A DNA stretch of 64,000 bases from Pseudomonas cuatrocienegasensis (GCF_900110925.1 NZ_FOFP01000001.1:124001-188000); one strand, 5' to 3'; numbered from the stretch's first letter, positions 29,920 to 39,002 are shown. Notes: generated by a model from the sequence alone, not told the origin. Made by a program: numbers and translations.

Positions 29920-32900
29920 ATGTCTCTGGCCGAGATCCGCCTGGATGACAAATACCGCCTTGCTACCGGTCACCTCTACCTGACCGGCACCCAGGCGCTG
30001 ACCCGTCTGCCCATGCTGCAGAAGCAACGCGACGCTGCCCATGGCTTGAATACCGCGTGCTTTATTTCCGGCTATCGGGGCTCGCCGCTGGGCAACCTCG
30101 ACAAGAGCCTGTGGGACGCCAAGCAGTACCTCAAAGACAACCACATCCACTTCCAGCCCGGGGTCAACGAAGAGTTGGCCGCCACCTCGGTGTGGGGCAG
30201 CCAGCAGACCAGCCTGTTCCCCGGGGCGCGCTACGACGGCGTGTTTGCCATGTGGTACGGCAAGGGCCCGGGTGTGGACCGCTGTGGCGATGTGTTCAAG
30301 CATGGCAACTCGGCCGGCGTGTCCGAGCATGGTGGCGTACTGCTGCTGGCCGGTGATGACCATGGCTGCAAATCCTCGAGCATCGCCAACCAGAGCGAAC
30401 ATGCGTTTATCGCTGCCTCGATCCCGGTGCTCAACCCGGCCAACGTTCAGGAAATTCTCGATTACGGCATCATCGGCTGGGCGCTGTCACGCTACAGCGG
30501 TTGCTGGGTGGCGCTGAAAACCATCGCCGAAAACGTCGACTCCTCCGCCGTGGTGGATGTCGACCCGCTGCGTATCCAGGTGAAGATCCCCGAGGACTTC
30601 CAGCTACCGGAAGACGGCGTGTATATCCGCTGGCCGGACCCGCCCCTGGCCCAGGAGAAACGTCTCAACACCTACAAGATCTACGCCGCCCGCGCCTTTG
30701 CCCGGGCCAACAACCTCAACCAGATCAAGCTCGATTCGCCCAACCCGCGCTTGGGCATTATCACTACCGGCAAGTCCTACCTCGACGTGCGTCAGGCCCT
30801 GGATGACCTCGGCCTGGACGAAGCGCTGTGCGCCCAGGTGGGCCTACGCGTGCTCAAGGTCGGCATGAGCTGGCCGCTGGAACCGGTGTCGGTGCATGAA
30901 TTCGCCGAGGGTCTGGACGAGATTCTGGTGGTCGAGGAAAAGCGCAGCATCATCGAAGACCAGCTCACCGGTCAGCTGTACAACTGGCCCGTGGGCAAGC
31001 GCCCGGTGGTGGTCGGCGAGTTCGACGAGGCCGGCCATTCGCTGCTGCCAAACCTCTCCGAGCTGACCCCGGCGATGATCGCCCGCGCCATCGCCAAACG
31101 CCTCGCACCGATCTACAGCAGCCCGCAGATTACCGAGCGCCTGGCTTTTCTGGCGGCCAAGGAAGCGTCCCTGGCTGCGCCCAAGCATCACACCACCCGC
31201 ACCCCGCATTTCTGCTCCGGCTGCCCGCACAACACCTCGACCAAACTGCCGGAAGGCAGCCGCGCCCAGGGCGGTATTGGTTGCCACTACATGACCCAGT
31301 GGATGGACCGCAACACCGACACCTTTACCCAGATGGGCGGCGAGGGCGCGACCTGGATCGGTCAGGCGCCGTTTACCGACACCCCGCATATCTTCCAGAA
31401 CCTCGGCGACGGCACCTACTTCCACTCCGGCCAGCTGGCCCTACGCGCCGCTGTGGCCGCCGGGGTGAATATCACCTACAAGATTCTCTACAACGACGCC
31501 GTGGCCATGACTGGCGGCCAGCCCATCGATGGCGAACTGCGCGTCGATCAACTGAGCCAACAGGTGTATGCCGAGGGGGTGAAACGCATTGCCCTGGTCA
31601 CCGACGAGCCGGAGAAATACCCAAGCCGCGCCACCTTCGCGCCTATCGTCAGCTTCCACCATCGCCGTGATCTGGATGCCGTGCAACGCGAGCTGCGCGA
31701 GTTCCAGGGCTGCTCGGTGATCATCTATGACCAGACCTGCGCCACCGAGAAACGCCGTCGGCGCAAGCGCGGCAAGCTGGTTGATCCGCAGAAGCGTGCC
31801 TTTATCAACCCGGCGGTGTGCGAGGGCTGTGGTGATTGCAGCGTCAAGTCCAACTGCCTGTCGGTGCTGCCGCTGGAAACCGAACTGGGGCGCAAGCGCG
31901 AGATCGACCAGAATGCTTGCAACAAGGACTTCAGCTGCGTCGAGGGCTTTTGCCCAAGCTTTGTCACCGTGCACGGCGGCAGCCTGCGCAAACCTGCTGC
32001 CGTCGGCCTGGGCGCGCTATTTATCGCCCTTCCAGAACCCAAACAACCGGCGCTGGAGCGTCCCTGGAATATCCTTCTGCCGGGTGTCGGCGGCAGCGGC
32101 GTCACCACGGTTGGCGCCTTGCTCGGCATGGCTGCGCACAGCGAAGGCAAGGGTTGCACGGTGCTCGACCAAGCCGGGTTGGCGCAGAAGTTTGGCCCGG
32201 TGATCACCCATATCCGCATCGCTGCCAAGCAGGATGATATCTTCGCTGTACGCATCGCCGCCGGGGAAACCGACCTGCTGCTCGGCTGCGATCTGGTGGT
32301 CTCGGCCAGCGAAGAGGCCCTGGCCAAACTGAATGACAAGATCGCCCACGCGGTGGTCAACAGCCATGAAGCGGCTACCGCCGAATTCACCCGCAACCCG
32401 GATGCCCAGGTGCCGGGGGCGGCCATGCGCGAAGCGCTGATCGAGGCGGTGGGCGCAAGCAAAACCCACTTTGTCGATGCCAGCCGCCTGGCCACGCGCC
32501 TGCTCGGCGACAGCATCGCCACCAACCTGTTTATGCTCGGTTTCGCTTATCAGAAGGGCCTGGTACCGGTGTCCGCCGAAGCCATCGACAAGGCCATCGA
32601 GCTCAACGGCGTGTCCGTACAGCTCAATCAGCAGGCATTTCTCTGGGGCCGCCGTGCTGCCCATGATGCGGTCGCCGTGGAACGTCTGGCCAAGCCAGAA
32701 GTGATCGAAGCGCCGCATTGCCAGACCCTGGAAGAAATCATCGCCGACCGCGTGGTGCGTCTGACCGCCTACCAGAACGCTGCTTACGCTGCGCGTTATC
32801 GTGAGCAGGTGGCGCGGCTGCAGCAGGTCGACAAGAGCGCTGACCAGGCGTTGAGCAAGGCTGTGGCGCGCTACTACTTCAAACTGCTGGCCTACAAGGA

Positions 32901-33387
32901 CGAGTACGAAGTGGCGCGGCTGTACAGCGACGGCAGCTTTATCCGTCAGCTGGAGGCGCAGTTCGAGGGTGACTACAGCCTGGAGTTCCACCTGGCGCCG
33001 TCCTGGCTAAGCAAGCTGGACGCCAGCAGCGGCGAGCCGCGCAAGCGCCAATTCGGTCCCTGGATGCTCAAGGCGTTTGGCGTGCTGGCCAAATTCAGGT
33101 TTCTCCGCGGCACCGCGCTGGATCTGTTTGCCTACAGCGCCGAGCGCAAGCTGGAGTTGCAGCTGATCGACGACTATGAGCAGGATCTTGAATACCTGCT
33201 CAAGGAGCTCAACGCCGACAACTACCGCACGGCAGTGGCGTTGGCCGAACTGCCAGAGCAGATTCGCGGCTATGGCCACGTCAAGGAAGGCAGCCTGACC
33301 AAGGTGCGTGAGCAGAGCAGCCAGCTTAAGGCACGCATGTTGGCTCGGGAAATTCAGGCCGTGCAGCTGTTCGAGCCGGCGGCCTGA
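29920..33387 (+). CDS. Fused indolepyruvate ferredoxin oxidoreductase
   Basis: A 1155-residue fusion of both oxidoreductase parts. It converts aryl pyruvates from aromatic amino acids to aryl-acyl-CoA. The N-terminal region (about 1-400) is the pyrimidine/core part, with FISGYRGSPLGNLD and HGGVLLLAGDDHGCKSSS. A TPP-binding part follows (GGEGATWIGQAPF, YNDAVAMTGGQP). An Fe-S region lies near residues 625-690 (CEGCGDCSVKSNC, NKDFSCVEGFCPSF). The gamma-type domain starts near 710 (ILLPGVGGSGVTTVGALLGMA). A DUF6537-like C-terminal region ends it. Length fits the fused proteobacterial type. Confidence 0.93.
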   Translation: MSLAEIRLDDKYRLATGHLYLTGTQALTRLPMLQKQRDAAHGLNTACFISGYRGSPLGNLDKSLWDAKQYLKDNHIHFQPGVNEELAATSVWGSQQTSLFPGARYDGVFAMWYGKGPGVDRCGDVFKHGNSAGVSEHGGVLLLAGDDHGCKSSSIANQSEHAFIAASIPVLNPANVQEILDYGIIGWALSRYSGCWVALKTIAENVDSSAVVDVDPLRIQVKIPEDFQLPEDGVYIRWPDPPLAQEKRLNTYKIYAARAFARANNLNQIKLDSPNPRLGIITTGKSYLDVRQALDDLGLDEALCAQVGLRVLKVGMSWPLEPVSVHEFAEGLDEILVVEEKRSIIEDQLTGQLYNWPVGKRPVVVGEFDEAGHSLLPNLSELTPAMIARAIAKRLAPIYSSPQITERLAFLAAKEASLAAPKHHTTRTPHFCSGCPHNTSTKLPEGSRAQGGIGCHYMTQWMDRNTDTFTQMGGEGATWIGQAPFTDTPHIFQNLGDGTYFHSGQLALRAAVAAGVNITYKILYNDAVAMTGGQPIDGELRVDQLSQQVYAEGVKRIALVTDEPEKYPSRATFAPIVSFHHRRDLDAVQRELREFQGCSVIIYDQTCATEKRRRRKRGKLVDPQKRAFINPAVCEGCGDCSVKSNCLSVLPLETELGRKREIDQNACNKDFSCVEGFCPSFVTVHGGSLRKPAAVGLGALFIALPEPKQPALERPWNILLPGVGGSGVTTVGALLGMAAHSEGKGCTVLDQAGLAQKFGPVITHIRIAAKQDDIFAVRIAAGETDLLLGCDLVVSASEEALAKLNDKIAHAVVNSHEAATAEFTRNPDAQVPGAAMREALIEAVGASKTHFVDASRLATRLLGDSIATNLFMLGFAYQKGLVPVSAEAIDKAIELNGVSVQLNQQAFLWGRRAAHDAVAVERLAKPEVIEAPHCQTLEEIIADRVVRLTAYQNAAYAARYREQVARLQQVDKSADQALSKAVARYYFKLLAYKDEYEVARLYSDGSFIRQLEAQFEGDYSLEFHLAPSWLSKLDASSGEPRKRQFGPWMLKAFGVLAKFRFLRGTALDLFAYSAERKLELQLIDDYEQDLEYLLKELNADNYRTAVALAELPEQIRGYGHVKEGSLTKVREQSSQLKARMLAREIQAVQLFEPAA

Positions 33388-33393
33388 TTTAAG

Positions 33394-33903
33394 GTTCTTC
33401 GCGTAACTTGGGGAAAGTGCCGGTTGACACCGGACTGGCAAGTTTGTGTGCAGTTAGGCAAATGACTTGGCATGGCCCATTACTGCGTGTGCTGAACGTT
33501 TGGGTTGCGCCCCTCACGGGCGCCACACCTTTCTTGCTTGCCCAAGAAAGGTGTGCCAAAGAAGGGCACCCCGACATCCGGGTTTCGCTGCGCGAAACTT
33601 CCCTCGCTCCGGTGCTGCTCCGGGGGCCGGCGTACATGGGCCATCCCTGGCCCATTACGCCTCTCGCCGCATCCATGCGGCTCGTCCCCCTACGCAGCAC
33701 CTGCGCTCGGCCTCCTGACGGGACCGGGGCGCGAGCTTGCAAGATTTTCACAGGCCCGCGCACGGCGGCGTCTGGCTTTTTGCTTTTGCCTTTGAATCGC
33801 GATCGTGCAGACGACACGTTAATGGATAGAGCTACGTCACCAACAACGCACACAAACTTGCCAGTCCAGTGTCAAGAACAGCATCCCTGCAGAAATGCGA
33901 AGA
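33394..33903. mobile_element. 510-bp non-autonomous element flanked by 12-bp direct repeats
   Basis: The element lies between two copies of GCCTGATTTAAG (33382-33393 and 33904-33915). Subterminal inverted repeats of 28 bp match at 27 positions (33424-33451 and 33848-33875, core GGCAAGTTTGTGTGC on the reverse of the right copy). The outermost ends are weakly inverted (TTCTTCGC / GCGAAGA). Inside is a perfect 13-bp hairpin CACACCTTTCTTG / CAAGAAAGGTGTG (33524-33555). Short open frames occur in all readings, but none resembles a protein. It covers the whole gene-free stretch between iorAB and the methyltransferase. Confidence 0.75.
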
Positions 33904-33910
33904 GCCTGAT

Positions 33911-34879
33911 TTAAGCGGGCAGGCGGCTGAGGGTCAGGACCACGGCGGCGATGCGCTGCGCGTCGGCATAGGCCGGTTGCAGCAGCTCTTCGCCGAACAC
34001 GTCCGGGTCCACTTCGCGGTAGTGCCAAGTGAATGGCTGATCTTCCAACAAGCGGGCGAAGGTCTGTTTGAAGGGGTCGCCTGTGGCCAGCATGGCCACG
34101 CCGGTGTAGAGCAGCAAGCTGCCGTCCGGGGCCAGCCGCTCCAGCGCCGTGGCGATGATCGCCTGGGCCAGTCCGCTGCCCAGCTCGCCACCGCCATGGC
34201 GGTAGGCGCGCTCCTCGGGGTCGAGCAGGTAGGGCGGGTTGGCGATGATCAGGTCGAACTCGCCGTCTACCGCCTGCAGCAGGTCACTGTGCTGGATCTG
34301 TAGCTGCTCGGCGCCGGCCAGCCGCGCATTGACCGCTGTATAAGCCAGGGCCAGCGGGTTGATGTCCAGGGCATGGACCTCGGCTTCGGGCCTTGCCTGG
34401 GCCACGCGCATGGCACCGGGTCCGGCGCCACAGCCAATGTCGGCGACCCGCAATGTGGGACGGCTATCGGTTTTCAGGTGGGCGTCGATGGCCTGCACGA
34501 AGCGGTAGCTGTCCGGGCCGAAGAACACCGCCGACTGGCTGTCGGTGGGAAAGCCCGAATGCACCAGCAGGCGATCATCCAGGCTCGACCAACGTACACG
34601 GCTGCGCCACAGCGGGCCCTCGGCCTGCAGCACATCGGCGCGCTGCATCAGCTCGAACAGGGCCGGGTCCAGGGTGTCGCGGGCAAAGGCGCGGCTCCAG
34701 CCAAAGATATCGGCCAGGTTCTCGGCCGGGGCAGCGCCCCAGCGTGCCAGCAGCCGCTCATGGGTCAGGGGCGTCACGGTGACGAACTGGTAATGCCGTT
34801 CCTCCAGGGCCTGGCCCAGGGCAAGCAGGGCATCGGCGTTTTCGGCGGTGAGCGTAACGGGCGCAGGGGAAACGGGCAT
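33911..34879 (-). CDS. SAM-dependent methyltransferase (NPPY type)
   Basis: A 322-residue class I methyltransferase. The N-terminal region is helical. The Rossmann core has VADIGCGAGPGAMRVAQ (SAM loop), VHALDINPLALAYTAVNAR and LIIANPPYLLD. The NPPY motif is typical of enzymes acting on planar nitrogens such as HemK/PrmC, RlmG or TrmN6 types. The substrate is unknown. The start MPVSPAPVTL at 34879 is chosen because GAGGT precedes it and it leaves a 7-bp gap after the diiron-protein gene; the upstream in-frame start overlaps that gene. The two genes form a unit. The last codons coincide with the direct repeat of the neighbouring element. Confidence 0.85.
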   Translation of the reverse strand: MPVSPAPVTLTAENADALLALGQALEERHYQFVTVTPLTHERLLARWGAAPAENLADIFGWSRAFARDTLDPALFELMQRADVLQAEGPLWRSRVRWSSLDDRLLVHSGFPTDSQSAVFFGPDSYRFVQAIDAHLKTDSRPTLRVADIGCGAGPGAMRVAQARPEAEVHALDINPLALAYTAVNARLAGAEQLQIQHSDLLQAVDGEFDLIIANPPYLLDPEERAYRHGGGELGSGLAQAIIATALERLAPDGSLLLYTGVAMLATGDPFKQTFARLLEDQPFTWHYREVDPDVFGEELLQPAYADAQRIAAVVLTLSRLPA

Positions 34880-34886
34880 GCGGACC

Positions 34887-36359
34887 TCAGGGTTGTTGCA
34901 GCAGGGCGCTGAACTGGCGGGTGGCATAGAGTCCTGCTGGCGTGGCGTGATGGGCCGGTGCCATCAGGTCGATCAGCCGCTGCGCCCGCAGGTCTACAGG
35001 CAGGCGGTCGAGTTCGCTCTGCAACGCCTGACACTCGTCATTGAAGTCATTGGGCGGCACCCCTGTGTCTGACATGCCGTTGACGACCACGCTGATCGGT
35101 GTGGCCGCCGGCGGCTGGCGGAAGTGCGAGCGGAAGATCGCCCGTGCCGGCGAGCGGCCGACCAGTTGCAGGTCGGGTTGGCTGTGTGCCTGCCAGCCGC
35201 CGGCGATCCAGTCGTGCAGCACTTGCAACTCGTAGGGGCTGAACACGCCAAACATCGCCGCCTGTTCACCCTGCACCAGTTGCCAGAAGCGGCTGTGTTG
35301 CGGGTCGCGGTGGCGCTGAATCCAGCCGCGCTTTTCCAAGGCCTGGAGAAAGTCATCGAGCTGGCCGGGCACGCTCAGCCACTCATTGACCGTACGCCCC
35401 TCGATCCGGCAATAGTCCGAGTGCACCTGGCCTGCGGCCTGGCGCTTGCGTTCGAGAATACCCAGCAACTCACTGTGCAGGTCAAAACGCTTGATCACCT
35501 CGGTGCTGCCAATGCCCTGGTCGTTGAGGCGATAGCCACGGCGAACTCGGCGGTAGAACGCCTCGGCATCGCCGACCACCGGCAGGTTCTGCAACACCGC
35601 CTGCATGGCCTTGTGCGCGTGGCCGGTACTGGCGTTGTCGATGGTCACGTGCAACTGGAAATAGTAGGGGTCGATTCCCAATTCATTGAGCTCGAAGGCA
35701 CTGATCATCAGGTGCAGCGGCAATTGCTCATAACCAAGGTTGTAGCCGATCAGCTCGGGCAGGTGCTGCTCGGCGGTATAACCCAGGCTGAGTTGCAGGG
35801 CGCCTTGCAGGTAGTGCTCGTCGCTGAGGGCAAGCGGGTCATCGCAGCCATAGCGGGCCAGCAATTTCTGGTACAGCACCACGTGGTTGAGGGCCGGGTC
35901 GCCATCGCCCAGCTCCTCAAGGTAGGTACGAATCAAACCGTGGAAACGTACGTCGCGGTAATGCGGCAACAGGCCATACAGCCAGGCGCCATCGACGCAT
36001 TTGGTTGGCGCAACGCTGCGGATGAAATGTAGTGCCTGAGCGCGGCCGCTGAAATAGCGGCGGGGTGCGCCTGTTTTGCGCCCCTCCAGGTAAGCCTGAT
36101 AGGCCTCCACGTTGCGGGCCACGCCGGCGTTGATCCACTCGGCCAATGCCTGTGGCTGCTCCGGCAGATCGTCCTGCTGATCGGCAGCGATAGCCAGTTG
36201 CTGCTCAAGCAGCGCGTTGGCCAGGTCACGGCTTGCAGCGGCATCGGGGCGCTGCAGCAATGCCTCATACACCTGCCGCGCCTGGCCTGGGGGCGTCTGG
36301 GCATCGGTAAAAGATGTGGCTGCGCTGGATTCACTGGCAATCGCGGTAAAGGTTGTCAT
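34887..36359 (-). CDS. Haem-oxygenase-like diiron (iron-containing redox) protein
   Basis: A 490-residue protein of the iron-containing redox enzyme family, a haem-oxygenase-like diiron fold. The conserved middle has SVAPTKCVDGAWLYGLLPHYRD, RTYLEELGDGDPALNHVVLY, IGYNLGYEQLPLH and ELNELGIDPYYFQLHVTIDNASTGHAHKAM. These supply the Glu, His and Asp ligands expected of a diiron site. The C-terminal ~200 residues (RVRRGYRLNDQG, winged-helix-like LDDFLQALEKRGWIQ) are extra. The start MTTFTAIASES at 36359 is more plausible than the upstream one. Related diiron oxidases act on fatty acids, amino acids and peptides. The substrate here is unknown, and the paired methyltransferase suggests a small pathway. 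Confidence 0.75.
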   Translation of the reverse strand: MTTFTAIASESSAATSFTDAQTPPGQARQVYEALLQRPDAAASRDLANALLEQQLAIAADQQDDLPEQPQALAEWINAGVARNVEAYQAYLEGRKTGAPRRYFSGRAQALHFIRSVAPTKCVDGAWLYGLLPHYRDVRFHGLIRTYLEELGDGDPALNHVVLYQKLLARYGCDDPLALSDEHYLQGALQLSLGYTAEQHLPELIGYNLGYEQLPLHLMISAFELNELGIDPYYFQLHVTIDNASTGHAHKAMQAVLQNLPVVGDAEAFYRRVRRGYRLNDQGIGSTEVIKRFDLHSELLGILERKRQAAGQVHSDYCRIEGRTVNEWLSVPGQLDDFLQALEKRGWIQRHRDPQHSRFWQLVQGEQAAMFGVFSPYELQVLHDWIAGGWQAHSQPDLQLVGRSPARAIFRSHFRQPPAATPISVVVNGMSDTGVPPNDFNDECQALQSELDRLPVDLRAQRLIDLMAPAHHATPAGLYATRQFSALLQQP

Positions 36360-36574
36360 GGTCCGATCCTGCAGGCAGTAAAGGGGGGTGGAAGGCGTCT
36401 CGCCTCGGGGCAAAACGCAGCGGGTATTCCCGTCTTGAAAGGTGCGGCCTGTTCAGGTGGGAGCCTGGCCGCCGGGCAAAGATTCAGGGTTTGCGATCAG
36501 TGGCACTGCCAGCTGGCAAGCCAATGCCGGTTCACCAGGCGGCCTCGGGGCGCGGAGGTGAACCGGCAGTCGTC

Positions 36575-36904
36575 TCAGTTGATCTTGCGGCGCGCTACCA
36601 GGGTTTGCATGGCGCGGAAGTGAATCGGTCCACCCAGATAAGTCGGCAGTTCGGCACACAGCCAGGGTGCATCCTGGCTGCTCCAGGCGCCGCCTTGCTC
36701 TTCGAGTTTCATATCGCGGCGCAACTGCTTGATGAGCTTTTCAGCGGCCGGTTTGGCGAACATCGCATCCACGTTGACCGCGCGCGAATACTGCGAGACG
36801 TCGTCCTTGCTCAGGGTCAGCAGCAGGTTGCCATCCGGGCGTGGGGTCACGCTGACGGTGTGTTCGGGGAAGGCGGTGTAGAGAAGGTCCAATCCGATTT
36901 TCAT
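36575..36904 (-). CDS. Small conserved protein, DUF3509-like
   Basis: A 109-residue protein, MKIGLDLLYTAFPEHTVSVTPRPDGNLLLTLSKDD... The pattern of a short helix, PRPDGxLLLTL strands and a Lys/Arg-rich helix with EKLIKQLRRDM resembles the Pseudomonas DUF3509 family, of unknown function. I am not sure of the family. Translation may be controlled: its ribosome-binding site GGAG lies in the arm of a 9-bp hairpin directly upstream. Confidence 0.7.
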   Translation of the reverse strand: MKIGLDLLYTAFPEHTVSVTPRPDGNLLLTLSKDDVSQYSRAVNVDAMFAKPAAEKLIKQLRRDMKLEEQGGAWSSQDAPWLCAELPTYLGGPIHFRAMQTLVARRKIN

Positions 36905-36942
36905 GTCGAGGCTCCAGGGTGGAAAACTGCTTTCCCTGGAGC
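36902..36942 (-). promoter_or_regulatory. Ribosome-binding-site-sequestering hairpin
   Basis: On the minus strand, perfect 9-bp arms GCTCCAGGG / CCCTGGAGC enclose a 14-nt loop. The second arm contains GGAG placed 7 nt before the ATG of the 109-residue gene, so the closed stem would hide the ribosome-binding site. Confidence 0.6.
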
Positions 36943-37199
36943 ATGTCGCGTGCCAGTTCTATAAGCCTATATATTTCAAGTGCTTAGAGTTTTATTGGTG
37001 GCTCTGGCAGTAGCATTCTGCACGATGCCTGGTGAGAGGGCCGTGCAGAATGCAAGGTCATCGCAGGCTGGCAATAGTGAGTGAAGGCGTTCGCAGGAAC
37101 GGCTCACCGGTTGCACTGACTGTGGGGCAGGAAGGCATTGGCCCGGCCATCACATGGCCAGGCCCGGCGCAGCAAGCGCCGTTGCAAGAAGGGGAAGGG
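36943..37199. other. Gene-poor spacer
   Basis: A spacer of about 260 bp between two minus-strand small genes. It should hold the promoter of the DUF3509-like gene near 36960-37000, where AT content rises. I see no further gene, repeat or clear terminator. Confidence 0.4.
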
Positions 37200-37469
37200 C
37201 TACAGGCTTTGCAATTGGACCACTTCGACCATGTCGGGGCGCAATGGCTCGGAGACGCCAGTCAGTTCGCTGATCAGTTTCCATTGCTGATCGAGCTCTT
37301 TGCTGACTGCTTCGAGCCGCACAATCATGCGGTTTCCTGCGCCACGTACACCTGGATCATTGCTGCGCAGCAGGTCGAACGACAGTGCGGTCATGGCGGC
37401 AGTCAGGTGAGTGACGCTACGGGCGCTGAGGGTCAGGAGTTCGGTCAGTTGTTGTTCTTTTGCAGTCAT
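37200..37469 (-). CDS. Small hypothetical helical protein
   Basis: An 89-residue protein predicted to be mostly helical (LTELLTLSARSVTHLTAAMTALSFDLL, MIVRLEAVSKELDQQWKLISEL). It has no signal peptide or recognisable motif. AAGGA lies about 10 bp before the ATG. It follows a short membrane-peptide gene by 21 bp and is probably co-transcribed with it. Function is unknown. Confidence 0.6.
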   Translation of the reverse strand: MTAKEQQLTELLTLSARSVTHLTAAMTALSFDLLRSNDPGVRGAGNRMIVRLEAVSKELDQQWKLISELTGVSEPLRPDMVEVVQLQSL

Positions 37470-37490
37470 TTCAGGCGTCCTTGCCGGGCG

Positions 37491-37589
37491 TCAATAGGGA
37501 AGAGGAGCGGCGATCCAAGTAGTGACGTAGAGCGTCACTACAGCAGTCGAGGCGAGCACGATAAGTTTATTGACCATAGACGAATCCAT
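37491..37589 (-). CDS. Putative small single-pass membrane peptide
   Basis: A 32-residue (or 28-residue if the ATG at 37577 is used) peptide, MDSSMVNKLIVLASTAVVTLYVTTWIAAPLPY. It is almost one hydrophobic helix with a basic residue at the N side. No good ribosome-binding site precedes either ATG. Support comes from the close spacing to the next gene and the clean membrane-helix pattern. It could be spurious. Confidence 0.4.
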   Translation of the reverse strand: MDSSMVNKLIVLASTAVVTLYVTTWIAAPLPY

Positions 37590-37809
37590 TCGTGAGGGTA
37601 GGGGATGTTGCGATCTGGGCAAAATGATATCACCGCGCTCTGGCCCCGCCCACTCTTTCCATAAACGCTCGTTTGAGTCTATTTCATCCGCGTTATTGCC
37701 AACGTCGATTTGCATCCGTGGTACATGCCCGGCGTTGTACCAAGCAGTTGACTCTCGCTGCGTGCAATGGGTCCCGGAATATCGGGGCGGGTCGGACGAG
37801 TGGTGGCAG

Positions 37810-38934
37810 TCAGGACGGCAGGACTGCGCAGAACCGCTCCAGCTGCATCTCCTGCAGACGGCTGAGGGTGCGGCGAAAGGCGAAGGTCAAGGCGCCCTCG
37901 GTGTAAAGCGCTGTCAGGTCGACGTCAGCCTCCAGGTACAGCGGTACACGACGGTCGTAGCATTCGTCGACCAGGGCGATAAAGCGCCGTACGGCGTCGT
38001 CGTGTACTGACAAAGCAGGCAGGGCGCGATCACCGGCGGCGACCCGCTCCACGCCATCTTCGGTACCGCGAGCGATGCGGCTCGGTCGCGTTGGGCTGCC
38101 AAGCTGCGGCACGTCGCTGAGCAGCAGCGCCTGGAATCGATCACAGAGGGCGATGTAGTCCGTGGCAGCCAGCGGCTGCAGGCACAGGTCGGCGAAGCGG
38201 CACCAGAGCACCTTGGCGCTGTGTCGTACCACGGCAATGCTGCGATGCTCCAGCTGCAGGGCCGCGCTGCTGCTGGCCTGAGCCTCCGTTAGCTGTTGGA
38301 ACTGCTCGCCCATGATGCTCGGTTGTCCTGCCGCGCGGACCCAGTAGCGGGTATGGGCTTGGCCTGGATGCTGGCGATGGTCCTGCTCACCGGCAACCGC
38401 GACCACCTGCATGTGCGTATTGAGTGCATCAATCGCCGGCAGGAAACGCTCGCGGTTGAAACCGTCGGCGTAGAGCTGATCAGGCGGCTGGTTGGAGGTG
38501 GCGACCAACACTACGTTGTGGCTGAACAGGGCCTGAAACAGGCCACCGAGAATGATTGCGTCGCCGATGTCGTTGACGAACAGCTCATCGAAACACAGCA
38601 CTCGCACTTCATCCGCCAGCCCCGCCGCCAGCGCCTGCAAAGGTGCGGCAGTGCCACTGAGCTCGAACAGGCGGCGATGCACCCACTGCATGAAATGGTG
38701 GAAGTGCTGACGCCGCGACGGCACCTCGAGGCATTGCTGGAACTGATCCATCAGCCAGGTCTTGCCTCGCCCCACCGGCCCCCAGAGATAGACACCGAGT
38801 GGTGTGCTTGTCGGGCTGGCGTGCAGCGCGGCGTGGCAGGCCTCCAGGGCCATGACAGCCTGGCGTTGTGCCTCGTCGGGATGGAAGCCCAGATGCTCAA
38901 GGGCGTGGTTATAGCGGGCTAGCGGAGAGGGCAT
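37810..38934 (-). CDS. zapE: ZapE/AFG1-like ATPase
   Basis: A 374-residue AFG1/ZapE-family P-loop ATPase. The family destabilises Z-ring polymers in bacterial division and handles mitochondrial protein quality control. Walker A is GPVGRGKTWLMDQF. HFHHFMQWVH is the family signature. LCFDELFVNDIGDAIILGGLF is Walker B. VATSNQPPDQLYADGFNRERFLPAI is sensor 1, and the C terminus has DFRxLY-related ALYTEGALTFAFRRTLSRLQEM. Pseudomonads often carry a second zapE-like gene, so the symbol is tentative. Confidence 0.85.
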   Translation of the reverse strand: MPSPLARYNHALEHLGFHPDEAQRQAVMALEACHAALHASPTSTPLGVYLWGPVGRGKTWLMDQFQQCLEVPSRRQHFHHFMQWVHRRLFELSGTAAPLQALAAGLADEVRVLCFDELFVNDIGDAIILGGLFQALFSHNVVLVATSNQPPDQLYADGFNRERFLPAIDALNTHMQVVAVAGEQDHRQHPGQAHTRYWVRAAGQPSIMGEQFQQLTEAQASSSAALQLEHRSIAVVRHSAKVLWCRFADLCLQPLAATDYIALCDRFQALLLSDVPQLGSPTRPSRIARGTEDGVERVAAGDRALPALSVHDDAVRRFIALVDECYDRRVPLYLEADVDLTALYTEGALTFAFRRTLSRLQEMQLERFCAVLPS

Positions 38935-39002
38935 CGCGGACGCTGCTCGAAAAAACGGATGGGTATTTAACCATGGCCCCCGCCTTCGATCACCGGTGGG
39001 TG

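Noticed and set aside
33408..33914. Overlapping open frames in the iorAB-methyltransferase spacer
   Set aside because: All three plus-strand frames are open through a repeat element with hairpins. None resembles a protein, and the boundaries coincide with the element's inverted repeats.
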